NCBI GenBank assembly: GCA_035772405.1
Contig: JAYKKM010000191.1
Coordinates: 1,695,001-1,759,000 of the forward strand
DNA from: Chrysogorgia sp. JL179-B06
Lineage: Eukaryota; Cnidaria; Anthozoa; Scleralcyonacea; Chrysogorgiidae
Length of the DNA stretch: 64,000 nt
Direction: 5' to 3'
Shown here one piece after another: positions 34,701-45,008 of the stretch (the first letter of the stretch is position 1; every line of letters begins with the position of its first letter). The translations under genes and the position numbers were made by a program. Below the pieces are notes generated by a model that was not told the origin of the DNA, made no database searches, and saw nothing but the letters and a program-made list of their open reading frames with translations.

Positions 34701-35573
34701 GGCTGCGAGAATCGACCACATGAAACACTTATTGTCGGAATTCTTGACGTTAATGATGCCTTTCTTGTTCTTTAGTTTCTTTGGTAATGGTATGTAACTC
34801 GAACCTCTGAGCGGGGTACAATGAACCATGTTTAAATCTAGATGAAGGATTTCGTCTAGCACCCAACCACTTCCTTCTTTCTGATAGATAGCTAGCGATT
34901 GAGAGACTTTTTGGTTGACTTCTCGTAGTTGACTTTCAAGTTCATGATCATTCACAGTTGTCATGCATAGACTACGAAAGTGTGGTACAGCGACTAGATC
35001 TTCGCCATTTGGTTTAGGTTTCACAAATCGCACTTTGACGCTAATGAACCATTTGAGACCTTTCTTCTCCTTCAACTCTTTTGATAAACGATTCAAGACC
35101 GGTTTGGATTTACCGCGTAGAAATTGCGACATGTCATGTTTCTGATTTTTTCGTGGCTTGAGTTCAACCTTCTTCAGGGAGTCTTTAAAGGCAGATGTTA
35201 GCTGACAGGGGTCATCATCATCTTCCTGAGGCTTCTCCACTTCTCCTGCACCGGTCTGTTCATCGACCTTCTGCTTCTTCGGGCTAGGTATGTTATCGGC
35301 CCCCTCTGGTTTTCTGTGAGTATTCTCTTCGCAGTAAACCGTATGCTCGATGAATTTATTCCGACGGTAAAATTCCTTTAAGCAATTACCACAGGTATGG
35401 GTAATCGCTTCTTGATGTTTTCGTTCGTGTCGTTTCAGAGCATCTTGACGTGTAAACGATTCATTACAGCATTCGCACAAAAATCTCTTTGTGTCGTGAG
35501 AGGTTTTCTTGTGACGGTTCAAACTCCTCAGCTGGGTAAAACTCTTTGAGCAAGCTTCGCATATGTGAGCCAT
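31771..35573 (-). pseudogene. Protein-primed family B DNA polymerase, copy 2 (two open segments)
   Basis: The better preserved copy. The first segment (35,573-33,459, 704 residues) has fingers at residues 5-26, 33-53 and 61-81, and exonuclease I Asp455/Glu457. An endonuclease VII-like zinc and His-Me block spans 550-581 (C550, C553, DHCH 564-567, H577, C580), and exonuclease II has Asp601. It ends at a TAA after PPKE. The second segment (33,342-31,771, 523 residues) starts inside exonuclease III and has motif A (Asp99), motif B (261-278) and DTDS (361-364). The stop and the nearby shift, about 120 bp apart, are also in copy 1. As it stands the gene yields a nuclease half and a polymerase half rather than one enzyme. 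Spliced or recoded expression is possible but unsupported. Exact family placement (Polinton, adintovirus or other) is not decidable from motifs. Confidence 0.85.
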
Positions 35574-36067
35574 TCTATATTAAACAAACAAGACCCAAAG
35601 ACTCCAAACGATTGTGAAAATTTCTGACGAAATTGTGGGATTATATGTCAATGCTCTTCCTTTACCGCATGTGGTTAGATGAAAATAGTGCGCATGCGTA
35701 GTATGACGTCGGTTGGGCATGTTCATTCTTGCCTAATTAGTTGCTAGGCTATATAATAAACACTGCTAACATGAATAAATTATATAATAAACACCGCTAA
35801 TACGAAAAATTAGCATACAAATTAGCGTTTGACCATGCTTGTTCTCGCCCACGTTGCTAGGTCACATAATAAACGCTGTTGACATGAATAAATTAAGATA
35901 TACATAGAAATAGTGATGTCATGGGTGGTGCAAAAGCACCACCCGACTCAGAACCCCTCTTCCCTATACTACTAGCGATAATGAATTTCAAAGAACTACA
36001 ATAGGTTGCTTGAATTAACATGCTAATTTGAATTTGAAAAGGTAGCCTTTTTTTGGGACACACTGTA

Positions 36068-36448
36068 TAGCAGCTATTTCAACAAAACCGAGTTACAATT
36101 AGCTTGACAAAAGACTAGTATTTCAATAGGTATTGTTCGAGAGCAGTAATAGTGGAAGCGCGCGTTGGCGATGGACGCCACGGCATCTCTGCATGTGAGC
36201 CATCGCTTAGATTCCATCCATCTAAGATTTATAACGCTCTCGCAATGAGGTGATCTGTTTAGTAAATACGTATTAAACAAATCAAGTTGATTGTTTTTAA
36301 TAAATGATGAGTTGTAGCCAACTGACTTAATGTGTGTAGCGAAATGATTTTATGTGTGTGCGGGCGCTCGCAGAAATGTCAGATTTCGTTGCCGATTGGC
36401 AGTTCATCGCGTTTTCACTTTACTGTCGGTTCAGTTTTATTTTAAACG
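36068..36448. other. Non-coding right flank of the palindrome
   Basis: No gene. It shares GCGCGTTGGCGATG with the left flank (23,950) in direct orientation, which suggests the palindrome sits between two related segments. The short open frames at 36,074-36,280 and 36,354-36,560 have no domain. Confidence 0.4.
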
Positions 36449-36724
36449 CGCGCTTCGGATGTTCTGGAGTAACTTCACACAGCAAAAAAATCTGAAACTA
36501 TTGTTATTAATATCGAGGAGTCTTTGGCGGTTTGGCCCCATTTTCCACAACCTATATTAAACTATCACAAACAACCGAACGCTTGAAGGACATTTTAGCC
36601 CACGCGAAAATTGCTTGTTAAACATAATCACAATTAAGTCGAAATACTGAAAAGTGCACGTTTAATAGTGTCAGTGGCAGGGCATATAGACAATTTACAG
36701 GAATTTGATTATTATTCTGTGCCC
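36449..36724 (+). repeat. Direct repeat, unit 1 (about 280 bp)
   Basis: Shares CGCGCTTCGGATGTT, TCTGAAACTATTGTTATTAA, TATCACAAACAACC and GAATTTGATT with 37,134-37,472, in the same order. The offset is about 685 bp. Confidence 0.75.
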
Positions 36725-37133
36725 GACATGTATAATATAACATAATGCTAACTTATTTCGGCACACTATTAAATGATAATCGTGCATTGTCACATGTTTT
36801 TTATGTCATGCACTTGCCAAGTTCCTCAATGATGGCACACACTGTCACTGGCACTAACTGAAAAAATGGCCCGTTTCAAACGTCGAACTTCTCATGTACC
36901 GAACATTAGGTTCAATCATGAAGTGATTAATATTAATATCAAACTATTATCGAAAGGCATAACGAACATTCTTGTAACGAAATAAATCACCTAAACGCAA
37001 CGCGCGGGTCAAGAAATGATTCTCGTTAAAGCGGCTTTTTGTTTACATTCGTATTTGGTTCGGATTTTACCGATGCGACGAATGTTGGAACTTTTAAAAT
37101 GAGCAATTGAGTTTCATTTGAAATTCACCACTC
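36725..37133. other. Non-coding stretch between direct repeats
   Basis: AT-rich. Nothing recognisable on either strand. Confidence 0.5.
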
Positions 37134-37472
37134 CGCGCTTCGGATGTTCCGGACTCCGGCAAGTAACTTCGCACAGCAAAAAATCTGAAACTATTGTTAT
37201 TAAAATCGACTGTGGCGGTTTGGCCACATTTGCCACAACCTATTAAACTATCACAAACAACCAAATGCTTGAATAGGACATTTTAGCGCACGCGAAAATT
37301 GCTTCATTGTGGCATAATAATCACACAACTCCCAGGTTTTCAATGGACTATATTTTATATGTACGCCATTTTTTCATTCGAAATACTGAAAAGTGTTGGT
37401 TTAATAGCGCCATGAGTCAAGTGGGTGCAGCATGTAGACAACCCGTAGGAATTTGATTTTTATTCTGTGCCC
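37134..37472 (+). repeat. Direct repeat, unit 2 (about 340 bp)
   Basis: Second copy of the unit at 36,449-36,724, longer by an insertion around 37,325-37,372 (contains TTTTCAATGGACTATATTTT). Confidence 0.75.
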
Positions 37473-37655
37473 GCGAGGTCTGAGTCGTCTTCTCGACGAT
37501 GTTTTGTAGTATACGCGAGAGGTTGGACGAAATGAACATACCTGTATGATGAAATACATCATGGAACTGCTAACCCCAAAACAACTTAGATCCTAACCGC
37601 CACCTAATGGGTTTCCTAACACCCCGACTAACATTGTTTTCTAATACTAACCTTA

Positions 37656-37700
37656 ACTAGAAATACGAATTCGCAATAATCCCCTCGCCCGCCTTTTCTA
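37656..37700 (+). repeat. ACTAGAAATACG repeat terminus, isolated copy
   Basis: ACTAGAAATACGAATTCGCA followed by CCCCTCGCCCGCC matches the ends of element A and of the 42,773-63,203 repeat. The similarity stops at a poly-C run (about 37,702-37,721). Confidence 0.65.
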
Positions 37701-37722
37701 CCCCCCCCCCCCCCCCCCCCCT

Positions 37723-37950
37723 ACGGGAATTTATCCATCCATGGTGCCCAGACCTCGCACGCCGTGGCCGTGTATTTCTGTTTTGCAAAAATTCACAATT
37801 TCCAAAAGCCCGTTTCGTCGAAGAAATGTTTGAACGTTCTCTCGGCCAATATTTAACCGATTTAAACTCTGAAAACAGATTTAGAATTAGCGAGTCAACA
37901 TACATAACATACGCGTTTACTATATTACGAGAACGTGAGTACCCTTCGTA
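37723..37950 (+). pseudogene. C-terminal coding fragment of unknown protein
   Basis: After the poly-C run, one frame stays open to a TAA at 37,948-37,950. It contains FPKARFVEEMFERSLG, then QYLTDLNSENRFRISES and ends REREYPS. Close relatives of the last 35 residues are encoded at 41,90x, 42,10x, 42,26x (array) and 49,910-50,107, so this is the 3' end of a gene that has been copied several times. No start codon is supported, and I do not recognise the family. The Harbinger-like element lies 19 bp downstream. Confidence 0.5.
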
Positions 37951-38533
37951 AAAACGGTTTATGTACTTAGGGGGTGTTTACATGGAGGCGAGCCAGCCCG
38001 GATACCCGGGCTAGCCCGCTTAACCGGGATGATTTTCTTTTGCGTTTACATGAGGCGGGCTGGCCCGGGTACCCGGGCTGGCTCATCGTAGGAAAGTTTG
38101 AATTCAAAATGGCGCGTAAAATGAATATATTAATACCGATGTTTGGGATGCTGATCTCTTTTACTTTTTCTCTTATTCGTGCATAACCCTTCTTCACCAA
38201 ATCATTTTCGACCTTGTTTTTCTTTCTATAAGCGTTGATTTCTTTCTTATCCATGGCGGACAACGAAGTATTTGCTGGGCTGGTCACGAAAACAGCACCA
38301 AATAACAAGATATCCTCTTCGTATAATTTAGACATTTCGTCTCGTAACCGAGAATACTGAGCTGGACGATCGCCGTCAAAATCTACGTTTTCGTATTCCA
38401 TTTCGCTCTTATAATTTGAAAGGCATGTAATTAAGTTTTCTACCATCTGTGGGTCCCAACGAATTTGTTTTGGTTTCGTTTTTTCTTGCGTTTTTTTCGC
38501 CGAAACGACAAGTATATTAACAGGACTGTTTAA

Positions 38534-41500
38534 TAGGGTGGAGTGAAAAAATTTTATTGTTAATTTCAACTTCTAATAGACATAAAAACTTGCTGCGATA
38601 TTTAGCAAATTATTTGGTGTAAAAATGATGCGATTTGGGCAATATCTTGAGGTGCCCCATCCTCTCAACCCAAATTAGCACAAATTGCTGGATTTTCGAC
38701 TGTTTTTACATTAAATTGGCCGATTTTGGGGTTGTTTTAATATCCTGAAGCAAAATGGTTTTCCCCCTGGACAACATATTTGATGTTTATGCCTCCCCCC
38801 CTGACTTCACAAATAAAACAAGATGGCCGACCAAGTAGCTGGAAATTTGTTTCAACGATAGAAGACAGAGACTTGAAGGTTAGTTATCAATTTTCATGAA
38901 GATTCTTTCAAATGATATGAAGAGTGTTTCCAGATTATGCTTAGTGAAAGCAATTTATGATTTGGTTTGTTTTTATCTATGAATTATGAATGAATTTGGA
39001 AAGTGTTATACTATTTTTTAGACTTTACTTTAGCTAAATCTAATGTGAGTTATAATATATTATATTTTACAGAGTTACAATGGCGGTAACGAGAGACAAG
39101 GTGTCATGTGTAATATTCGGTCCTCCGATGGAGATGGCAGATAATAAACTGCCTACATATTTTGATGTAATGAAACTCTACAACCTGACCAAATATCAAA
39201 TGAAACGAGAACAAAATAACAAGGATCCATCTCATAAAGACATTGCAGAAAAGTGACAGTTCAAATCGAACAGTTGTGGCGAAAAGCATCATTGCCAATT
39301 GTTAATCATCATCGCATTCTTGCGGTATTGAAGACCTACCATGAGAAATATAGGAACATTTTAAAACCTTATCAATCCAGAAAAAATAACGAAACTTATA
39401 AAGCCAAACTTTTGCGATTTAAGGAGGACGCTTGTAAACTGTTTGATGTGTGTTCGTGTAAATGTGACGACAGAGAATGTTCCTGTGAAAAGTCACGCAA
39501 GGTGCCACATAAATAATTAGCCTTTCTAGCTGATCAAAGAGGGAATAGAATGATGGTGATAGGGGCAATTGACAAGGCCGAGACCAGAACGAAGTCGGCG
39601 ACAAGAATCACTAAAACGCCAGCTTACTCCAAACAAAACTGTTGATTCTTCGTCGCCAGATGATAATATTGATAGCAATGACGAAATCAACGAGAGTGAT
39701 AGTAATTCCTCTTCCTTGGTTGACTCTTTCCAGCCATTACCGAAACCAAAAAAGCAAAAGCAAATGCGATTACATTTACCGGCACTATAGCGATGGCTTG
39801 TGATCAACATGGAGTGTCAGACAGATCGGCTGCATCAATGTCATCTGCATTACTTCAGGATATGGGCATTGTGACCAAACACGACGCGAGTTATGTAATA
39901 GACAGAAATAAAATACGACGAGAGCGTAGCAAAAAGCGTGAAGAGCTGAGAGAACAACGGAGTAACTTTATACCAGGGTTGTATTTTGATGGAAGGAAAG
40001 ACAAAACATTGGTACAGATCAAGGAAGCTGATGGAAAATTCCACCGTAAGACTATCACTGAAGAACATGTGTCGATAATTTGTGAGCCAGGATCGTCTTA
40101 TTTTGGCCATATTGTCCCATCTGGTGGCTCTAGTAAGGCGATTACTTGTGCTATATTGAGCTCTCTCAATGACAGGGAGGTTGACATGAGTTTAATAAAG
40201 GCGATCGGTTGCGACGGTACAGCCGTCAATACCGGAACCACTGGAGGCGTAATTCGGTTGTTGGAAGAGTCACTGAGCAGACCGCTACAATGGTTCGTCT
40301 GCCAGTTACATGCCAATGAACTTCCGCTTCGCCATCTCTTCCACCATCTTGATGGCCAAACAACTGGTCCTCGTGGCTTTTCTGGACCAATTGGGAAAGC
40401 TCTTACGACCTGCGAAAAACTGGCTGTGTGTGATTTCCAAAAAATTGATGGCCAGGTACCATTGGTTGATTCAAAAGACCTAAGTACAGACCAGAAATAT
40501 CTATATGACATTTGTAAAGCTGTGATAGTCGGGCATTGTCCAGTAGATCTGTCGTTACGTAATCCTGGCCTGATCAATCACTCCAGATGGTTAACAACTG
40601 GAAACCGTGTAATGCGTCTATATGTTGCCAGTAAAAATCCATCGTATGAACTGGTAACTCTTGCCAGATTTATCATCCAAGTCTACTCTCCCATGTGGTT
40701 CTGCATCAAGAGTAAGCCATCATGTAAGGACGGAGCAAGGCACCTCTACCAAACGATTGTTAAATCACGTTACCTGCCTGAGGACCTGCTCAAAGTCATC
40801 GATCCCGTCATACAGCGTAATGGCTATTTTGGTCATCCTGAAAGCTTGCTCTTAAGTATGATAACAGATGAGAGACCAGAAATCCGTGAACTTGGTCTAC
40901 GTCGCATTCTAAAAGCACTAAAAGTTAAAAACTGTAGCTCTATTCGCAGATTTAAGGTTCCAGTGCTTAATTTCTTAGCCAACGATTATATTAATTTGAT
41001 AGACTGGCAGACACCAGGATTGCTAACTGAGCCCCCTCTGACAGTCGAAATATCTGATGATGAGATGGCCAGGTTCATTCATGATGGGGAAACACCATGT
41101 GTCACATTTCCTCGTTTTCCATGCCAAACACAGGCTGTTGAGAGGTGTGTAAAGCTGGTTACCGAGGCATCTGCATCAGTATGTGGTACAGACAGTCGTG
41201 ATGGATGTATACGCGCTCGCTCACAGTCCCGTGGCATAATGCCCTATTTTAATACCAAACAAGATTATACATTTTGAAACTGTTGATATTCTATAGGGAA
41301 TGTAAATTCAAGCTATAGCTGTTAAAATATGTTGTTTTATTGCACATATTTCGGATTTAAAAATACTTGTGGTGCATTTTAGCGTTTTTCCTGTATTTTA
41401 TCTATTTATTAAAACAGCACATATTCAACATTGTTGGGGCACCTCAAAATATTGCCCAAATTTGATCATTTTTCACCAAATACTTAGTTATACCTCATAG

Positions 41501-41569
41501 CAAGTTTTTATAACTATTAGAAGTTGAAAGGAAACTTTTTATTTATTTTGTCATTTTCACTCCACCCTA
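38534..41569 (+). mobile_element. hAT-type DNA transposon, 3.04 kb
   Basis: Ends are TAGGGTGGAGTGAAAA and its complement; the terminal repeats extend imperfectly for about 125 bp through GGGCAATAT(C/T)TTGAGGTGCCCC. The flanking 8 bp CTGTTTAA is at 38,526-38,533 and 41,570-41,577. An 8 bp duplication with a TAGGG terminus is the hAT signature. It carries one transposase-like gene on the plus strand and interrupts the Myb-like gene of a Harbinger-like element. Confidence 0.8.
39080..41277 (+). pseudogene. hAT-like (RNase-H-fold) transposase gene, frameshifted 5' part
   Basis: The large open frame (39,793-41,277, 494 codons) has IKAIGCDGTAVNTGTTGG with a candidate catalytic Asp. It continues LQWFVCQLHANELPLRHLF, then HSRWLTTGNRVMRLYVASK, which recalls the RW segment of hAT transposases. 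Upstream, three shorter frames in the same direction encode its N-terminus: 39,080-39,258 (MAVTRDKVSC...), 39,253-39,516 (VTVQIEQLWRKASL..., Cys-rich CSCKCDDRECSC end) and 39,569-39,790 (acidic Ser/Asp linker). Shifts at about 39,255, 39,515 and 39,790 break continuity, so the gene is probably dead. I know the protein type only as an uncharacterised family seen in many invertebrates. The terminal repeats around it support a transposase role. Confidence 0.65.
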
Positions 41570-41843
41570 CTGTTTAACTCCGCCATCTTGTAAACAAACA
41601 CGTGGAACTGAGCATGCGCAAATCGTAATTTTCCAGCCCGGTCTATGCGTTTACATGGGAAAATTCCCAGCCCGGGTAGCCGAGATCTCGGCTTCGCAAA
41701 GCGAGATCTCGGCTAGGCGGGCTAGCCCGGTCTCCATGTAAACGCGAGATGAATATTAGTATGAATTAATAGCAAACGTTGGATCTCGGCTAAGCGGGCT
41801 AGCCCGGGTACCCGGGCTGGCTCACCTCCATGTAAACACCCCC

Positions 41844-42330
41844 TTAGAAATTAGTCGATTATAAACTGGTCACTTCATCGTATATTATTTTGACTGTTAT
41901 CTCGATCAATATTTAACCGTTTTCAATTCTGAAAACAGATTTGGAATTAGCGAGTCAAAATACATCACATATGTGTCTACTATATTACGAGAACGTGAAT
42001 ACCCTTCGTAAAAATGGTTTATGTACTTAGAAAGTTAGTCGGCTTTGTCGGCTAACGATTAGCCGGTCACTTCGTCGAATATCAGTTTATGTTGAATATC
42101 TCGATCAATATATAACCGTTTTCAATTCTGAAAACAGATTTGGAATTAGCGAGTCAAAATATACATTTCATATGTGTCTACTATATTACGAGAACGTGAA
42201 TACCCTTCGTAAAAATGATTTATGTACTTAGAAATTAGTCCGGGCTTGGTCGGCTATGATAATCTCGATCAATATACAACCGTTTTCAATTCTGAAAGCA
42301 GATTTGGAATTAGCGAGTCAAAATACATAC
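41844..42330 (+). repeat. Array of a gene 3' end (units of 164-199 bp)
   Basis: CTCGATCAATAT begins at 41,901, 42,100 and 42,264. Each unit continues TTTTCAATTCTGAAA and GGAATTAGCGAGTCAAAATA; the first two run on to CCTTCGTAAAAATG, and the third breaks off. It reads as the C-terminal peptide found at 37,843-37,950 and 49,998-50,107 (NSENRFGISES core). The Harbinger-like element inserted between the first unit (ending 37,969) and these. Confidence 0.75.
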
Positions 42331-42402
42331 TCGGACTCGGATTTCTATTTCCTCAAAAAACTATGTCTCTTGTGACGGTTCAATTTAATCTGAGTATCTA
42401 GT

Positions 42403-42448
42403 TACCAGTGCCAAATTTTCCGATGCCGCGCATGATCGACGACGTTGA

Positions 42449-42500
<52 letters not shown>

Positions 42501-42620
42501 AGGAAACTGAAAGTTACTCTACATTACGCCTGGAATCTGTGATGAGGGACTAAACGCCGGTCGATATTAGCACCATCGCCCTCAGGCCTTCGGCCGGCGC
42601 TTCGCGCCGGGCGAGGGGAT
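42403..42620 (+). repeat. Repeat block with AT tract and GC-rich hairpin module (empty site)
   Basis: Order: CCAAATTTTCCGATG and GATCGACGACGTTGATGC, then (AT)n at 42,452-42,499, ACAAGGAAACTGAAAGT, TACGCCTGGAATCTGTGATG, then the hairpin module at 42,539-42,620. The same words flank the Penelope-like element in inverted orientation (55,451-55,600 and 58,186-58,240), so this block shows the site before that insertion. Confidence 0.75.
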
Positions 42621-42773
42621 TACTCGGATAACCGAGTCTAGGTTTCCCGCGATATTATTTGTGGGGGGGTGGGAGATTTGGCCCCAACAGGCTTTGCGAA
42701 ACTCAACGTCGTACCTTAAACTCACCGTCGTAGGCTTTTCACCCGCTCGTCTTACAATGAATACTAGAAATAC

Positions 42774-45008
42774 GTTATACGCAACACCCCTCGCAGCCTT
42801 ATACTGTTTGAAACTTTTATAGCGTAGTTGCTAATTTACTACTGCAATACAGTACTGTAGTTCTTTTACTTGAAATTAGGTATTAGCCTATTTATTTGCA
42901 AAACTGAATAATTTGCAGTGGACAATATCTCTGAGAGCTTTGTGTTGTTTGAATTTAATTCTTCCATACAGTAGGACATCAAACTAAACAGCATAAACTT
43001 TTTAAATTTTTGGGTGCAGTACCTGGCACCTGCACTGAACAGAATAGTGGGGAAGTTTACTGCTGTTTCTACTATAAATCACTAAGAAAGAAATTACAGC
43101 ACTTGTCTCACACGAGAGCAAAACTCGAGCCCCAGGACTGACATGTGTACCCCTCCCATAAATTTCCATGAGATGTATGAATATTGATCCCTTAATTGCA
43201 AGTATATATTCTTAGACACCTCATACCTTTATAATGTTATTGTATGGTAGTAACAGTACAGCATAATATACAATTATTGGATGAGGTTGAGCATCATGAT
43301 ATCAAGAATTATCCAGACCGAGGTCAATGTTACCTGCCAAAGCAGATAACTTTGACCGAGGTCTGGATAACTCTTAAATATCATGCATAAGCCGAATCCA
43401 ATAATTGTTTTATTGTACATTGTTCAAGATAGCCTTACTATAAAAATATACAAACAAATCTACTACAGGCGTTTTTTAATTTGTAATTTTTGCACGTTTG
43501 GTCCTAGTGACGTCATCAGTGTTAAATAATTTTTGTTTTGCACACCTCCGTGCAATAATTCACAGTATTCAACAGAAATGAGGTCGCACCTGCCAAAGAT
43601 TAAGAATTCACTGGAATTGACCAATAGGAAACGAGAATGAATGTTGAATGTATAATAAATGCTTTTAGCCAGTGGAATTGGGGAAAGTGTTGAGATGAAC
43701 GGGTACTTCGTGTTACTAGTAGGTACGCAATACGCATAATGGTTGCAACATTTCATTGGTCTGCAGAATACACCAATCACAAGTGATTGACGTGGCGGGG
43801 CTCTTGCAAGACCCGGGCATTTTGGCATTTTTAAATTTTTGAGTGCAGCAACAGAATAGTGGGCGGTCTACTGCTGTTTCTAGCATCAATCACTAAGAAA
43901 GAAATTACTTTTATCACAATATTGATGACTCGCGAAATAATCAATGCAGTATTTTGTATATAGACACCAAAGGCTGTTGAAGGAAGAAAGTGCATCTCTA
44001 TCATACAATGAGTGTCCTTTAAAAAAATCAAATTCGTTCAAATGTCTACGGATGGCATGCATATATAGTGCAAATGTATAGGGGTCCATTCAAATTAGAT
44101 TTACTAAGACGTACCTATTAGGGATGATACTCCAATTGTTGGTGTGGATAGATTATATACCGTAAGTTGATAATTCTACCCACATTGGACTACTGTGATG
44201 TGGAGCTGGCAGCAATATGGATAACTAAATATTGATGGTCATAATCAGAGGTCTCCAGGCATAATGCATGTCAGGGCAACTGATTGGTTAATATAAATCC
44301 CAAGTTTTGTACCTCTTGTATTAGAAGCAAGTTACATTGTGTAATGCTAGTTAGGAAATTCCATGGCATTTTAACATCATATCCACCAGTAAAGAGCTAT
44401 TTTCCATGTTTCAATTAATCTGTTCGTACATGTTATAGCACCATTATCTATTGCCTTAATTGACAATATGTGAAGGATATACAACTTTTGAGTTAAAAGT
44501 AGTTTTTGTAACATTGTACTGTACATTTGTAACAACTGTAATTTGTTAGAAAACAAGACTCCATATATTGATACCAGTGTTAGCATTGAAGGGGCTATCC
44601 TGTATAAATATTATTGTATTATTATTATTATTATTATTAATACTAATAATAATAATGCATTAACAATACTACTACTACTAATAATACCTAATGCAGATTG
44701 CAGATACCATATTTGCCATGTAACAAAGCATATAATATATGGCATTGTGTACTATAGTATCTAAATTATATCACCGTGCACATATATATTATAACCTATA
44801 TATTCAGAATGCCATGCCTAGTCTGCTTGTCGACAATGATCTAGCTAACACACATACTATTAGTAGCTGTCAACATACCCAATGTGAACTTATAATAATA
44901 AGCTGTATTTTACATTGACAGAATAAGTTGTGACCCACTAGGCCAGCTAAGTGTACTGTAGGTCTAACATGTTCCATAATGGATGGAGTACTGTAAACAC
45001 AGATTATA
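42774..45008. repeat. Outer left arm of element B
   Basis: Non-coding. Contains a hairpin at 43,300-43,380 (TTATCCAGACCGAGGTCAA paired with its complement around GCAAAGCAG...), an (ATT)n/(AAT)n tract at 44,617-44,660 and open frames (43,463-43,828, 43,886-44,089) that are equally present in the right arm and in part at 63,219-64,000. None shows a domain. Confidence 0.6.

Larger units (their letters stand above)
24000..36067. mobile_element. 12 kb palindromic PolB element
   Basis: Two arms of about 6.05 kb are inverted copies with no spacer: the symmetry axis lies in CGAC|GTCG between 30,084 and 30,085. Outer ends are CAGGGTGTCCCAAAAAA on the left and the complement of a near-identical word on the right, each next to TA. 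The arms differ by scattered substitutions and short indels, with homopolymer length differences (poly-C 29,348-29,370 against poly-G 30,799-30,812). Each arm holds one convergent polymerase gene and about 1.7 kb of non-coding DNA nearest the axis. No capsid, packaging ATPase, protease or integrase gene is visible. The organisation fits a dimer or hairpin replication product of a linear protein-primed element, but a sequencing foldback cannot be fully excluded. Confidence 0.8.
37967..41586 (-). pseudogene. Myb/SANT-like DNA-binding protein gene, interrupted
   Basis: Myb/SANT-like proteins accompany the transposase in Harbinger elements and help it bind DNA. The bulk (38,533-37,967) encodes a lysine-rich lead, then IRWDPQMVENLITCLSNY, a tryptophan-anchored helical domain, and NKVENDLVKKGYARI. 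The native start is the ATG on the minus strand at 41,586-41,584, only a few codons before the hAT insertion site; its reading frame is collinear with the bulk if the insert is removed. The longer open frame that begins at 38,569 starts inside the hAT terminal repeat and is not the real start. The C-terminus is encoded by the terminal inverted repeat, and the stop codon is the TTA target duplication itself. Confidence 0.65.
37970..41843. mobile_element. Harbinger-like DNA transposon, split by a hAT element
   Basis: Terminal inverted repeats start GGGGGTGTTTACATGGAGG and continue through GAGCCAGCCCGG and TACCCGGGCTAGCCCG. Flanks are TTA at 37,967-37,969 and 41,844-41,846. Uninterrupted array units at about 42,020 and 42,222 read TTTATGTACTTAGAAA, which is the empty site and confirms the 3 bp TTA duplication. 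GG-starting ends, a TWA duplication and a Myb-like gene fit the PIF/Harbinger superfamily. Without the nested element only about 830 bp remain, with no DDE transposase, so it is a non-autonomous derivative. Confidence 0.75.
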
